Below, piece by piece: positions 1 through 9,393 of a DNA stretch of 64,000 bases (position 1 is the first letter of the stretch; every line of letters starts with the position of its first letter). The DNA lies in NCBI GenBank assembly GCA_946548065.1, contig CAMNPM010000003.1, positions 1 through 64,000 on the forward strand, given 5' to 3'. Below the pieces are notes generated by a model. That model had not been told where the DNA came from and searched no databases. It saw only the letters and a program-made list of their open reading frames with translations. Source of the DNA: an uncultured Prevotella sp. (GTDB lineage: Bacteria; Bacteroidota; Bacteroidia; Bacteroidales; Bacteroidaceae). A program made the translations under genes and the position numbers.

Positions 1-920
1 AGGATGGCGAACGACATACCCTCAGGATAAGCACCCCAGTTGCGGATGACGACGGTGAGGAAACCGATGCAGACACCATAGATGAGCTGACCCTTGGCCG
101 TCATGGGCGAGGTGACATAGTCGGTAGCCATGAAGATGGCACCGAGCATCAGACCACCCGAGAGGATGACCGAGAACGGATCGGCATAGGCAGGACTCAG
201 CAGATGGCAGATGCCTGCAAAGACGAAGACGGTGCAGATAATCGACACGGGGATGTGCCAAGTGATAATCTTCTTCCACAGCATGTAGGCCAAACCCAAG
301 AGCAGGGCCAGCGCACAGATCTCACCCATAGCACCGGCACCGTCGGGATGGTTGCCAAGGAAGAGGTCGAGCGACGACGGCAGTTGGTTGAGCACATCGG
401 GATTGCCGCTCTTGATGGCCTCCTTCATGATAGCCAGCGGGGTAGCACCGGTCTCAGCGTCGAGATAGCTGGTGAGCTGTCCGACCTTCGGCCAGGTAGT
501 CATCTGTGCAGGGAAGGCTACCAGCAGGGCAGCACGACCCACAAGGGCAGGATTGAAGAGGTTGTTACCCAGGCCGCCAAAGGTCATCTTTCCCACACCG
601 ATGGCAAACAGCGCACCGATGATGATAATCCAGATGGGGAGGTTGCTGGGGAGGTTGAAGCCGAGCAGCAGACCCGTCAGCACAGCCGAGCCGTCGCAGA
701 TGGTGTTGCGCTCGTTCTTAAGCATAAACTTATTGATGGCCCACTCGAAGCAGACGCAGGCCGCAACGCTCGTAGCACAGACAATGGCAGAGCCAATGCC
801 GAAGAAATAGAACGATACGAGCAATGCAGGCAACAGGGCGATGATGACGCCATACATGTTGCGCTCGACGGTATCGGTTCCGTGTGCGTGAGGCGATAAT
901 GATACAACTAATTTTCCCAT
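1..920 (-). CDS. rnfD: Electron transport complex subunit RnfD (3' end truncated by window edge)
   Basis: Minus-strand open frame from ATG at 920 running off the window: MGKLVVSLSPHAHGTDTVERNMYGVIIALLPALLVSFYFFG..., with multiple TM helices and the flavinylation-type region GAIFMATDYVTSP; downstream of rnfB-rnfC. Confidence 0.93.
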   Translation of the reverse strand, partial: MGKLVVSLSPHAHGTDTVERNMYGVIIALLPALLVSFYFFGIGSAIVCATSVAACVCFEWAINKFMLKNERNTICDGSAVLTGLLLGFNLPSNLPIWIIIIGALFAIGVGKMTFGGLGNNLFNPALVGRAALLVAFPAQMTTWPKVGQLTSYLDAETGATPLAIMKEAIKSGNPDVLNQLPSSLDLFLGNHPDGAGAMGEICALALLLGLAYMLWKKIITWHIPVSIICTVFVFAGICHLLSPAYADPFSVILSGGLMLGAIFMATDYVTSPMTAKGQLIYGVCIGFLTVVIRNWGAYPEGMSFAI

Positions 921-957
921 TGTATGAGTTTCGATTTACTGATTTTCTATTTTCGAT

Positions 958-2337
958 TTATTTCTTAGGAGCCGCTGCGGCAGCACGGGCACGGATAATG
1001 CCCATAACAGTAGACTTGGCCTGACGGATGTTGTCGAGCAGCGGACGGTGGGCGGGACAGGTGAACTGACAAGAGCCACACTCAATACAGCTGACGACCT
1101 CCTCATGCTCAGCACGCTCCCAGTTCTTCACGGCAGCAAGCTTGGCCAGCAGATAGGGCTCCAGGCCCATCGGACATGCCGACACACACTTGGCACAACG
1201 GATACAGGGATTAGGTTCCTTACGGAATGCCTCCTCGCCAGAGATGATGGTCACCGAGTTGGTACCCTTACAGATAGGCACCTCGACGGATGTCAGTGCC
1301 TTACCCATCATCGGACCGCCAGCCAACAGCTTGTTGTCGCCCTCGGGCATACCGCCACAGGCCTCAATCAGGTCTTTCATCGGCGTGCCCATACGTACGA
1401 GGAAGTTGCCCGGATTCTGCAGACGCTTACCAGTAACGGTAGTATAGCGCTCGAACAGGGGTTTGTTCTTCATCACAGCCTCGTAGACAGCGTATGCCGT
1501 ACCCACGTTCTGCACGATGGCACCCACGTTGACAGGAATAGCGGGAGGAGCAGGCACCTGACGACGGATGACCGCATCGACCAGCTGCTTCTCACCACCC
1601 TGCGGATAGCGCTGGGCCAGAGGCACAACCTCTACGTGATATTCAGTTCCTCCGAATACTTCGGCGCATTTCTTAGTGAGCAGCTCAATGGCAGGCATCT
1701 TATTAGTCTCAATACCAATATAGCCCGTAGTCACCTTGGCTCCCTTCATTAGCAGTTCCAAGCCCACGAGAATCTCGTCGGCATGCTCCATCATCAGACG
1801 GAAGTCGGCTGTGATATAAGGCTCGCACTCTACAGCGTTAATGATCACACATTCTGCCTTTGCTGTTGGCGGAGGACATAATTTAATAAAGGTAGGGAAA
1901 CAGGCACCGCCCATACCGACAACACCTGCTGCCTTGATGCGGTTGACGATCTCTTCGGGAGTGAGTTCAGGATGCGCCTTGACAGTCTCCAGCTTGTCGG
2001 AACGGTCGATAGACTCTTCCCACTCGTCACCCTCTACATTTATAATAATAACAGGCTTGCGATAGCCAGTGGCATCAATAGCAGTATCAATCTTAAATAC
2101 AGTACCGCTGACACTCGAGAAGATGGGAGCCGACACGAATCCGCCAGCCTCAGCAATCATCGTTCCTACTTTCACCTTGTCGCCCTTGGCAACAACGGGC
2201 TTGGCAGGAGCACCAATATGCTGCGAGAGAGGGAAAATGGCCTGCTTGGGCAGAGCTGCCACCTTGGTAGCCACCTCATGGGTGAGTTTATTCTCTTCGG
2301 GGTGTACACCACCGATACGGAATGTTCTTATGTTCAT
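958..2337 (-). CDS. rnfC: Electron transport complex subunit RnfC
   Basis: 459 aa; two CxxCxxCxxxCP ferredoxin motifs (CIRCAKCVSACP, CIECGSCQFTCP); RnfC-like N-terminus; overlaps the rnfB stop. Confidence 0.95.
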   Translation of the reverse strand: MNIRTFRIGGVHPEENKLTHEVATKVAALPKQAIFPLSQHIGAPAKPVVAKGDKVKVGTMIAEAGGFVSAPIFSSVSGTVFKIDTAIDATGYRKPVIIINVEGDEWEESIDRSDKLETVKAHPELTPEEIVNRIKAAGVVGMGGACFPTFIKLCPPPTAKAECVIINAVECEPYITADFRLMMEHADEILVGLELLMKGAKVTTGYIGIETNKMPAIELLTKKCAEVFGGTEYHVEVVPLAQRYPQGGEKQLVDAVIRRQVPAPPAIPVNVGAIVQNVGTAYAVYEAVMKNKPLFERYTTVTGKRLQNPGNFLVRMGTPMKDLIEACGGMPEGDNKLLAGGPMMGKALTSVEVPICKGTNSVTIISGEEAFRKEPNPCIRCAKCVSACPMGLEPYLLAKLAAVKNWERAEHEEVVSCIECGSCQFTCPAHRPLLDNIRQAKSTVMGIIRARAAAAAPKK

Positions 2338-3311
2338 GCTTGTTCCTCCTTTTTTACTTCAGGTTCAACATTCTTCTCAGCGGGAGAGCCGCTTGCCACA
2401 GCAGTTGCAGCCTTAGGAGCATCAGCAGCCTTAGGAGCATCAGCAGCCTTAGGAGCATCGACGGGAGCAGCAGGCTTCGGCTTGGGGGCAGGGAAATTGA
2501 CAGCGTGGATGGCCTTAGTGGGGCATACCTCTACGCACTTCTTACACAGACGGCACTTGTTGAAGTCAATGTACGACACGTTGCCCTCGATGGTGATGGC
2601 ACCGAACTTACACTCCTTCTCACACTTGCCGCAACCAATGCAGGCTGCCTTACAGGCCTTCATGGCCACAGGACCCTTATCCTTATTGACGCAGGAAACG
2701 AACACTCTCCTACCCTTCGGGCCTTTCTTGCGCAACTCGATGATATGGCGCGGACAAGCCTTCACACAGGCACCGCAGGCCACACACTTCTCCTCGTCCA
2801 CCTCAGGCAGACCCGTCTCAGGATTCATGTGGATAGCATCGAACTGGCATGCTGCCACACAATCGCCACAGCCCAAGCAGCCAAAGCCGCAGGCTGTCTC
2901 GCCAGCACCACATGAATTCATGGCTGCACAAGTGCGCAGACCACTATACTCGGCAATCTTCGGACGAGCCTCGCAATTACCGTTACAACGCACTACGGCT
3001 ACCATCGGTTCACCGTTGGCAATAGCCATACCCAAGAGGTCGGCTACCTTGCCCATCACTTCCTGTCCGCCGACGGGACACATCAGCCCGTCAATGCTGC
3101 CGGCATCGGCACCCTTGACAAGGGCATCGGCCAAGCCACCACATCCAGCAAATCCGCAACCACCGCAATTGGCTCCTGGCAACTGTTCGGTCACCTGAGC
3201 AATACGCGGGTCTTCATAGACGGCGAACTTCTTGGAGCAGACATAGAGCACAAGAGCGGCTATCAGTCCGATAGCGCCCAGCACCAATACTGCAATTAGA
3301 ATGAAATTCAT
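2334..3311 (-). CDS. rnfB: Electron transport complex subunit RnfB
   Basis: 325 aa; N-terminal TM, GANCGGCGFAGCGG cluster, several 4Fe-4S motifs; Ala/Pro-rich C-terminus with three DAPKAA repeats. Confidence 0.95.
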   Translation of the reverse strand: MNFILIAVLVLGAIGLIAALVLYVCSKKFAVYEDPRIAQVTEQLPGANCGGCGFAGCGGLADALVKGADAGSIDGLMCPVGGQEVMGKVADLLGMAIANGEPMVAVVRCNGNCEARPKIAEYSGLRTCAAMNSCGAGETACGFGCLGCGDCVAACQFDAIHMNPETGLPEVDEEKCVACGACVKACPRHIIELRKKGPKGRRVFVSCVNKDKGPVAMKACKAACIGCGKCEKECKFGAITIEGNVSYIDFNKCRLCKKCVEVCPTKAIHAVNFPAPKPKPAAPVDAPKAADAPKAADAPKAATAVASGSPAEKNVEPEVKKEEQA

Positions 3312-3365
3312 AAAGTTACTTGTTTTTTTTATTTGTTTTAGTTTGAATTATTGCACTCTTGGTTT

Positions 3366-3782
3366 TTAGTATCTCTCAATAGAGAATGCGAGCTGCTCGC
3401 GCATCTTGTCGCGCAGAAGCCATAAAATAAAATAATAAGGTATAAGAGCCGCTATAGCACTGAGTGCCGCCATACCCTCGCTGCCTGTAAGCTGAAGCAC
3501 TACGAACAACACGCCAACCAGGATGATGAATGGCACACCGAACCCCCATAACAAGGCACGCGCGGCCACTCTGCCCGATGTAGCCACCACCACTTGCTGG
3601 CCCACCTGATAGGAACCGCTGTCGGCACAATGCACGTCGACCACCTTCTCCTTTGATTCGGCAGCATTACAATAGCCTGCCACTTTACAGGCTGCACAAG
3701 CTGAGGTTTGGACTATGCGAACGTGAACGCAGTCTCCATCGACACTCTCTACGATACCAGAATGACTTATTTTAGTACTCAT
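3366..3782 (-). CDS. rseC: SoxR-reducing system RseC family protein
   Basis: 138 aa; N-terminal CAACKVAGYC, two TM helices; adjacent to rnfB as usual for the family. Confidence 0.8.
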   Translation of the reverse strand: MSTKISHSGIVESVDGDCVHVRIVQTSACAACKVAGYCNAAESKEKVVDVHCADSGSYQVGQQVVVATSGRVAARALLWGFGVPFIILVGVLFVVLQLTGSEGMAALSAIAALIPYYFILWLLRDKMREQLAFSIERY

Positions 3783-3880
3783 TAGTTTTGCAATCTCGAG
3801 TTTGCAAATGCAAAGGTACGATAAAAATATGAATTATTAACGTAAACATATACTTTTTTTCGAAAAAAAGTCACAATCAC

Positions 3881-3911
3881 TTGCATTTCTCCTATCTTTT
3901 TCATAATTTTG
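3881..3911 (+). promoter_or_regulatory. Bacteroidota-type promoter (TTG-N20-TAATTTTG) for the 3941 gene
   Basis: TTG 3881-3883, 20-nt spacer, TAATTTTG 3904-3911. Confidence 0.6.
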
Positions 3912-3940
3912 CAATCAGATAACAAAAAAGAATAGAAGAA

Positions 3941-4381
3941 ATGAAAGCAACCGAACAGACCTTGCAACAGGTGGAACGTGCACTCAACAAGATTGCAGCC
4001 AAGTTCCCTGCACAGGAAGAGGCCAGCATACTGACCGACATCCATCTGCGCGTCACACAGGAGACGGGAGAGCTGGTGGCATTCGACGATGATGACAAGG
4101 AAATCAACCGTTGCGTTGTGGAGCAGTGGATTGACAATAAGGAAGACAACTTTTACAACGATGTAGCCAACGTGCTGCGCAGCCAGCTCAACAAAAACAA
4201 GAAACTGATTGAGGGCATGTCTATCCTGCGCCCTTACTCTTTCGTGCTGGAGAACGACGAACACGAGCATTTAGCCGAACTATATCTGGTAGACGACGAC
4301 ACTGTCATCATTGACAAGGAACTGATGGCAGGACTTGACAAGGATCTGGATTCCTTCCTGGCCAAGCTGCTAAAAGACTGA
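3941..4381 (+). CDS. Conserved hypothetical protein
   Basis: 146 aa ORF with its own promoter, convergent to the next gene; no family recognised. Confidence 0.75.
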   Translation: MKATEQTLQQVERALNKIAAKFPAQEEASILTDIHLRVTQETGELVAFDDDDKEINRCVVEQWIDNKEDNFYNDVANVLRSQLNKNKKLIEGMSILRPYSFVLENDEHEHLAELYLVDDDTVIIDKELMAGLDKDLDSFLAKLLKD

Positions 4382-4409
4382 CAGCAATGATTCTGCTGTC
4401 GACAGCCGG

Positions 4410-5327
4410 CTATCTTACTCTCAGCAAGTCGCCTACCCTGATCTGATAGTCGGGACTTAGGTCGTTCATCTTATAGAGATACTTCACACGGATTCCATAT
4501 TTCTGGGCAATGGTATACATCGACTCGCCTGCCGCCACCCGATGAGGACGACCTTTATAGCTCTTGGGAGCCTTGCGAGCCTTCTTCTTCAGCCATACCA
4601 CCTCACCTTCCTCCAATGCGTCATTCTTGTCGCGCTCGTTGTAGCGAGCCAACTTGCGATACGAGATGTCCACCTCTTTGGCCAAGCTACGGTAGGTGTC
4701 GCCACGTTTTGCATATACGTAATAGTTGTCGTTGAAGGCAAAGACTTGGCGCAATACGCCCCTCTCTATCTCACGTGTTTGGAAAGCATCGAAGCCCTTG
4801 GCCTTATCGTACTCATAGAGCCTGTAAAGTTCGATGATCTCTATCAGCTTTTTGGCATAGACCGGACTGGTGGCATAGCCACAGGCTTTCAGTCCCTTTG
4901 CCCATCCCTTATAATCGGTCAGTTTCAACTGAAACAACCGTCTGTAGCGCTGACTTGTGGTCAGAAACACGGAATGATCGCGAAAGCTCTCATAGACACT
5001 GTTGTATGCACGGAAGCACTCATTCCTTTCGTCGTCATCATGGTAGCTCTTACGCCCCGTCCAACCGTTACACTTAATGCCGAAATGATTGTTAGCCCTC
5101 AGTGCCAACTCACTCCTACCCGCTCCAGACTCCAGCACACCCTGTGCCAGCGTGATGCTGGCGGGTATCTTGTATTGAAGCATCTGCTCAATGGCCACAT
5201 CCTTATAAGTATTGAAATAATCCTGATAGCGCTGATTCCACACCATCGACTGTGCAAGGACATGCACCGTACTGCCAATCAACACAAAAAGTGAAAATAT
5301 AAGCCGTTTCATCAATAATCTTTCCAT
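4410..5327 (-). CDS. Glucosaminidase-domain protein with C-terminal LysM
   Basis: Signal peptide; ITLAQGVLESGAGRSELALRANNHFGIKC glucosaminidase motif; C-terminal RPHRVAAGESMYTIAQKYGIRVKYLYKMN LysM. Confidence 0.9.
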   Translation of the reverse strand: MERLLMKRLIFSLFVLIGSTVHVLAQSMVWNQRYQDYFNTYKDVAIEQMLQYKIPASITLAQGVLESGAGRSELALRANNHFGIKCNGWTGRKSYHDDDERNECFRAYNSVYESFRDHSVFLTTSQRYRRLFQLKLTDYKGWAKGLKACGYATSPVYAKKLIEIIELYRLYEYDKAKGFDAFQTREIERGVLRQVFAFNDNYYVYAKRGDTYRSLAKEVDISYRKLARYNERDKNDALEEGEVVWLKKKARKAPKSYKGRPHRVAAGESMYTIAQKYGIRVKYLYKMNDLSPDYQIRVGDLLRVR

Positions 5328-5332
5328 TTGAG

Positions 5333-5363
5333 TTGCAAAAATAAAGAAAAATAACTATATTTG
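5333..5363 (+). promoter_or_regulatory. Bacteroidota-type promoter (TTG-N20-TATATTTG) for cdd
   Basis: TTG 5333-5335, TATATTTG 5356-5363. Confidence 0.6.
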
Positions 5364-5382
5364 CAACAAAAATCGGAACAAT

Positions 5383-5856
5383 ATGAAAGAATTAGCACTA
5401 AAAACTACTATTTACACCGCCCAGATGTCAGAATTAAATGAGCAGGAGCAGTCGTTGGTACACCAGGCCATCGAGGCTGCCGGCCGTTCGTATGCACCCT
5501 ACTCGCACTTCAACGTGGGAGCAGCCTTACTGCTGAAAAACGGACAGACCATAATCGGCTGCAATCAGGAGAATGCCGCCTTCCCCGCCGGAACCTGCGC
5601 AGAGCGTTCCGCCCTGTTTGCCGCTGGCGCACAATATCCCGACGAACCCGTGATGATGCTGGCCATCGCTGCTCGCGACACCAACGGAAACCTGACCCAA
5701 GAGCCCGTTAGCCCCTGCGGCGTCTGCCGTCAAGTCATCATCGAGACTGAGACCCGCTACCGACAGCCTATCCGCATCCTGCTCTACGGCGAGAAGTGCG
5801 TTTACGTCATGGACGGCATCAAACAGCTGATGCCCCTCTCGTTTACAGAATTCTAA
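5383..5856 (+). CDS. cdd: Cytidine deaminase
   Basis: CAERSALFAA and PCGVCRQ zinc-site motifs; SYAPYSHFNVGAALL. Confidence 0.93.
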   Translation: MKELALKTTIYTAQMSELNEQEQSLVHQAIEAAGRSYAPYSHFNVGAALLLKNGQTIIGCNQENAAFPAGTCAERSALFAAGAQYPDEPVMMLAIAARDTNGNLTQEPVSPCGVCRQVIIETETRYRQPIRILLYGEKCVYVMDGIKQLMPLSFTEF

Positions 5857-6028
5857 CTGACACAATAAAAGAGTTCTATCGAACGTAATATGTAGTTTTT
5901 CTGCATAAGTATAAGGTTTCGCATGCAAAGTTCCTAAAAAGATTAAAAAAAGTCACGATTCTCACCACTTTTTACTACTTTTGCGGTGGAAAAGAAAAAT
6001 TGTACATTATTAATAATACGCGCATAAT

Positions 6029-8332
6029 ATGGTAAAAATCTCCAAAGAAGCCGCCCTGCAGTATCATGAAGCGGGACGTCCCGGAAAAATCGAAGTAAAG
6101 CCCACCAAAGCTTATCGTACTCAAACAGACCTGTCGCTGGCTTATTCGCCTGGCGTGGCATATCCGTGTCTGGAAATCCAGCAAAACCCTGACGACGCCT
6201 ACCGCTATACGGACAAGGGCAATCTGGTAGCTGTCATCTCTAACGGCACTGCCGTGCTGGGGCTGGGAGACATAGGAGCAATGAGCGGCAAACCCGTGAT
6301 GGAAGGCAAGGGACTGCTGTTCAAAATATATGGCGGTATCGATGTTTTTGACATTGAGGTAGACGAGAAAGACCCTGAGAAGTTCTGTGAGGCTGTAGAG
6401 CGTATTGCCCCCACTTTTGGCGGCATCAACCTGGAAGACATCAAGGCTCCTGAATGTTTCTATATAGAGGAACGCCTGAAGAAAAGCCTCGACATCCCGG
6501 TAATGCATGACGACCAGCACGGCACAGCCATCATCTCGGCTGCAGGACTGAAAAACGCCCTCGAAGTATGCGGAAAGGACATCAAGAAGGTAAAGATTGT
6601 CGTCAACGGAGCAGGTGCTGCTGCCATCTCTTGCACCAAGCTTTATATGGCACTTGGAGCACAGAAAGAGAATATCGTGATGCTCGACTCAAAAGGTGTC
6701 ATCTCCACCAGCCGTGAGGGACTGAACGAACAGAAGAAGTTCTTTGCCACCAACCGTACTGACATCCACACCTTGGAAGAGGCCGTTAAAGGTGCCGATG
6801 TCTTCGTGGGGCTGTCAAAGGGAAACGTCCTCTCCAAAGAGATGGTAAAGACAATGGCCAAAGATCCTGTCATCTTTGCACTGGCCAACCCCGTACCGGA
6901 AATCTCTTATGAAGATGCAATGGAAGCTCGGCCTGACGTGCTGATGTCAACAGGACGCACCGACTATCCTAATCAGATTAACAACGTCATCGGATTCCCT
7001 TACATCTTCCGTGGAGCACTCGACGTTCACGCCACTGCCATCAACGAGGAGATGAAAATGGCTGCCGTACTGGCTATTGCCGACTTGGCCAAGCAGCCCG
7101 TCCCCGATGTGGTGAACGATGTATACAAGGTGAACAACTTGACCTTTGGGCGCAACTACTTCATCCCCAAACCTGTCGACCCGCGGCTCATCACTGAGGT
7201 GTCGTCTGCAGTTGCCAAAGCAGCCATCGAGAGTGGAGTGGCCCGCAAGAAGATTGAAGACTGGGACGAGTACAAAAGATCGCTCAGCGTACTGCTGGGC
7301 CAGGAGACCAAGCTCACGCAGAAGCTGTATGCCACAGCAGCAGCCCACCCGCAGCGCGTAGTCTTTGCCGAAGCAGTGCACCCCACCATGCTCAAGGCTG
7401 CCGTACAAGCCAAGGCTGAAGGTATCTGCGAACCCATCCTTCTGGGCAACGATGAGGTACTGCAGAAGATGGCCGACAAGCTTGACCTGAACATTGAGGG
7501 CATAGAGATTGTCAACCTGCGCCATCCATCAGAGCAGGAGCGTCGTGAGCGCTATGCCCACATTCTAACAGAGAAGCGCCAACGTGAGGGATACACTTTC
7601 CAGGAGGCCAACGACAAGATGTTCGAGCGCAACTACTTCGGAATGATGATGGTGGAAACCGGTGAGGCAGATGCCTTCATCACGGGTTTATACACCAAGT
7701 ACTCCAACACCATTAAAGTGGTCAACGAAGTTATTGGAATACGTCCGCAGTACAAGCACTTCGGCGCCATGCATATCATCAACTCGGCACGTGGTACGCT
7801 CTATATCGCTGACACACTGGTGAACGAGAATCCTGATACAGACACCCTGATCGACATTGCCAAGCTGGCCAGCAGAAGTGTGAGGTTCTTCAACGAGAAA
7901 CCAGTGATCGGCATGATCAGCCACTCCAACTTTGGCAGCAACCAAAATGAAGGAGCCAAGAAGGTGAAGAAAGCTGTGGAATATATGCAGGAAAACTATC
8001 CCGAACTTCCTATCGACGGTGAACTGCAGATTGGTTTCGCTTTGGATCGTGAGCTACGCGACGAGCAGTATCCGTTTACCCGTCTCTTTGGCAAGGATGT
8101 CAACACGCTGGTATTCCCTAACCTTACCTCTGCACGCTCCAGCTACAAGATGCTTCAAATGCTGGATGCCGACGTGGAAATCATTGGCCCCATTCAAATG
8201 GGACTGAACAAAGCTATCCACTTCATCGACTTTGGAGCATCTGTCAGAGACGTTGTCAACATTGTAGCCGTAGCCTCCATAGACGCCTATGTGGACAAGC
8301 TTAAGAAACACATCAACATGACTTACGAATAA
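6029..8332 (+). CDS. maeB: NADP-dependent malic enzyme with C-terminal phosphate acetyltransferase-like domain
   Basis: 767 aa; [24 protein letters not shown], then a PTA-like domain from about residue 430. Confidence 0.93.
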   Translation: MVKISKEAALQYHEAGRPGKIEVKPTKAYRTQTDLSLAYSPGVAYPCLEIQQNPDDAYRYTDKGNLVAVISNGTAVLGLGDIGAMSGKPVMEGKGLLFKIYGGIDVFDIEVDEKDPEKFCEAVERIAPTFGGINLEDIKAPECFYIEERLKKSLDIPVMHDDQHGTAIISAAGLKNALEVCGKDIKKVKIVVNGAGAAAISCTKLYMALGAQKENIVMLDSKGVISTSREGLNEQKKFFATNRTDIHTLEEAVKGADVFVGLSKGNVLSKEMVKTMAKDPVIFALANPVPEISYEDAMEARPDVLMSTGRTDYPNQINNVIGFPYIFRGALDVHATAINEEMKMAAVLAIADLAKQPVPDVVNDVYKVNNLTFGRNYFIPKPVDPRLITEVSSAVAKAAIESGVARKKIEDWDEYKRSLSVLLGQETKLTQKLYATAAAHPQRVVFAEAVHPTMLKAAVQAKAEGICEPILLGNDEVLQKMADKLDLNIEGIEIVNLRHPSEQERRERYAHILTEKRQREGYTFQEANDKMFERNYFGMMMVETGEADAFITGLYTKYSNTIKVVNEVIGIRPQYKHFGAMHIINSARGTLYIADTLVNENPDTDTLIDIAKLASRSVRFFNEKPVIGMISHSNFGSNQNEGAKKVKKAVEYMQENYPELPIDGELQIGFALDRELRDEQYPFTRLFGKDVNTLVFPNLTSARSSYKMLQMLDADVEIIGPIQMGLNKAIHFIDFGASVRDVVNIVAVASIDAYVDKLKKHINMTYE

Positions 8333-8354
8333 GGCTCATTAATATTTTTTAAAT

Positions 8355-8396
8355 AAAAAAAATCGGCTCTTGAGTAACAACGAGCCGATTTTTTTT
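8355..8396 (+). terminator. Intrinsic terminator after maeB
   Basis: aaaaaaatcggctc-ttgagtaacaac-gagccgatttttttt stem-loop with T run. Confidence 0.85.
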
Positions 8397-8397
8397 G

Positions 8398-8405
8398 TAA
8401 CTTTG
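8398..8405 (+). promoter_or_regulatory. -7 box TAACTTTG for the sigma factor gene
   Basis: Matches TAnnTTTG; lies directly after the terminator T-run; no clear -33 TTTG. Confidence 0.5.
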
Positions 8406-8480
8406 CACCGCCTTAGAGGTATATTTTATCACACAAGCCTGATATTCAGGCGGTTAACGATTTTAGGAGAAGTTTTTCAG

Positions 8481-9353
8481 ATGAGACAACTAAAGATTCA
8501 AAAGAGTATTACGAATCGCTCAAGTGAAGCACTGGACAAGTATTTGGTAGAAATCGGCCGAGCTCCACTAATCAGCATTGACGAGGAAATCGAACTGGCC
8601 CAGAAAATACGCAAAGGCGGTCCCGAAGGCGAGCGAGCCAAGGACAAGCTGGTAACGGCCAATCTCCGATTCGTAGTATCTGTTGCAAAGCAGTACCAGC
8701 ATCAGGGACTGACGCTGACTGACTTGATTGACGAGGGTAACATCGGCCTCATCAAGGCCGCACAGAAGTTTGACGAGACACGTGGTTTCAAGTTTATTTC
8801 CTATGCAGTATGGTGGATTCGTCAGTCCATCCTGCAGGCTATTGCCGAGCAGAGCCGTATTGTACGACTGCCCCTGAATCAGGTGGGAAGCCTTAACAAG
8901 ATTAACCACGAGATAAATAAGTTTGAGCAGGAAAACCAGCGTCATCCCTCTATCTCAGAGCTCAGCGATGCCACACAGCTGGACGAAGAAAAGATTGGTC
9001 AGAGCCTGATGGCCGATGGACACCACGTATCCATAGACGCTCCTTTCCAAGACGGTGAGGACAACTGTATGCTTGACGTGATGGCATCGGGCGACGATTC
9101 GCGCACCGACCGTCATGTTGACCACGAATCGATGGCCCTGGAGCTCAACAACGTACTGCAGAAGGTACTGAAAGAGCGTGAAATCACCATCATCCGCGAG
9201 TGCTTTGGCATTGGATGCCACGAGAAAGGACTTGAGGAGATAGGCGACCAGCTCGGACTAACCCGTGAGCGAGTCCGCCAGATACGTGAGAAAAGCATTG
9301 CCAAACTGCGTGATTCTGGCAATGCACGTATCTTGATGAAATATTTGGGCTAA
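8481..9353 (+). CDS. rpoD: Primary RNA polymerase sigma factor (RpoD/SigA, Bacteroidota type)
   Basis: Start MRQLKIQKSITNRSSEALDKYLVEIG at 8481 rather than 8370; regions 2-4 present (NLRFVVSVAKQYQHQGLTLTDLIDEGNIGL, LGLTRERVRQIREKSIAKLR). Confidence 0.95.
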   Translation: MRQLKIQKSITNRSSEALDKYLVEIGRAPLISIDEEIELAQKIRKGGPEGERAKDKLVTANLRFVVSVAKQYQHQGLTLTDLIDEGNIGLIKAAQKFDETRGFKFISYAVWWIRQSILQAIAEQSRIVRLPLNQVGSLNKINHEINKFEQENQRHPSISELSDATQLDEEKIGQSLMADGHHVSIDAPFQDGEDNCMLDVMASGDDSRTDRHVDHESMALELNNVLQKVLKEREITIIRECFGIGCHEKGLEEIGDQLGLTRERVRQIREKSIAKLRDSGNARILMKYLG

Positions 9354-9357
9354 ATAT

Positions 9358-9388
9358 TTTGCAACTCCAATTTTTTTTCGTAATTTTG
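9358..9388 (+). promoter_or_regulatory. Bacteroidota-type promoter (TTTG-N19-TAATTTTG)
   Basis: TTTG 9358-9361, 19-nt spacer, TAATTTTG 9381-9388. Confidence 0.7.
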
Positions 9389-9393
9389 GAGGC

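Noticed and set aside
1972-3198. 408-aa plus-strand ORF
   Set aside because: Antisense to rnfB/rnfC with Cys-cluster motifs on the true strand.
8370-8480. N-terminal extension of the sigma factor (ORF track start 8370)
   Set aside because: The extension lies over the terminator and -7 box; the standard N-terminus MRQLKIQKSITNRS starts at 8481.
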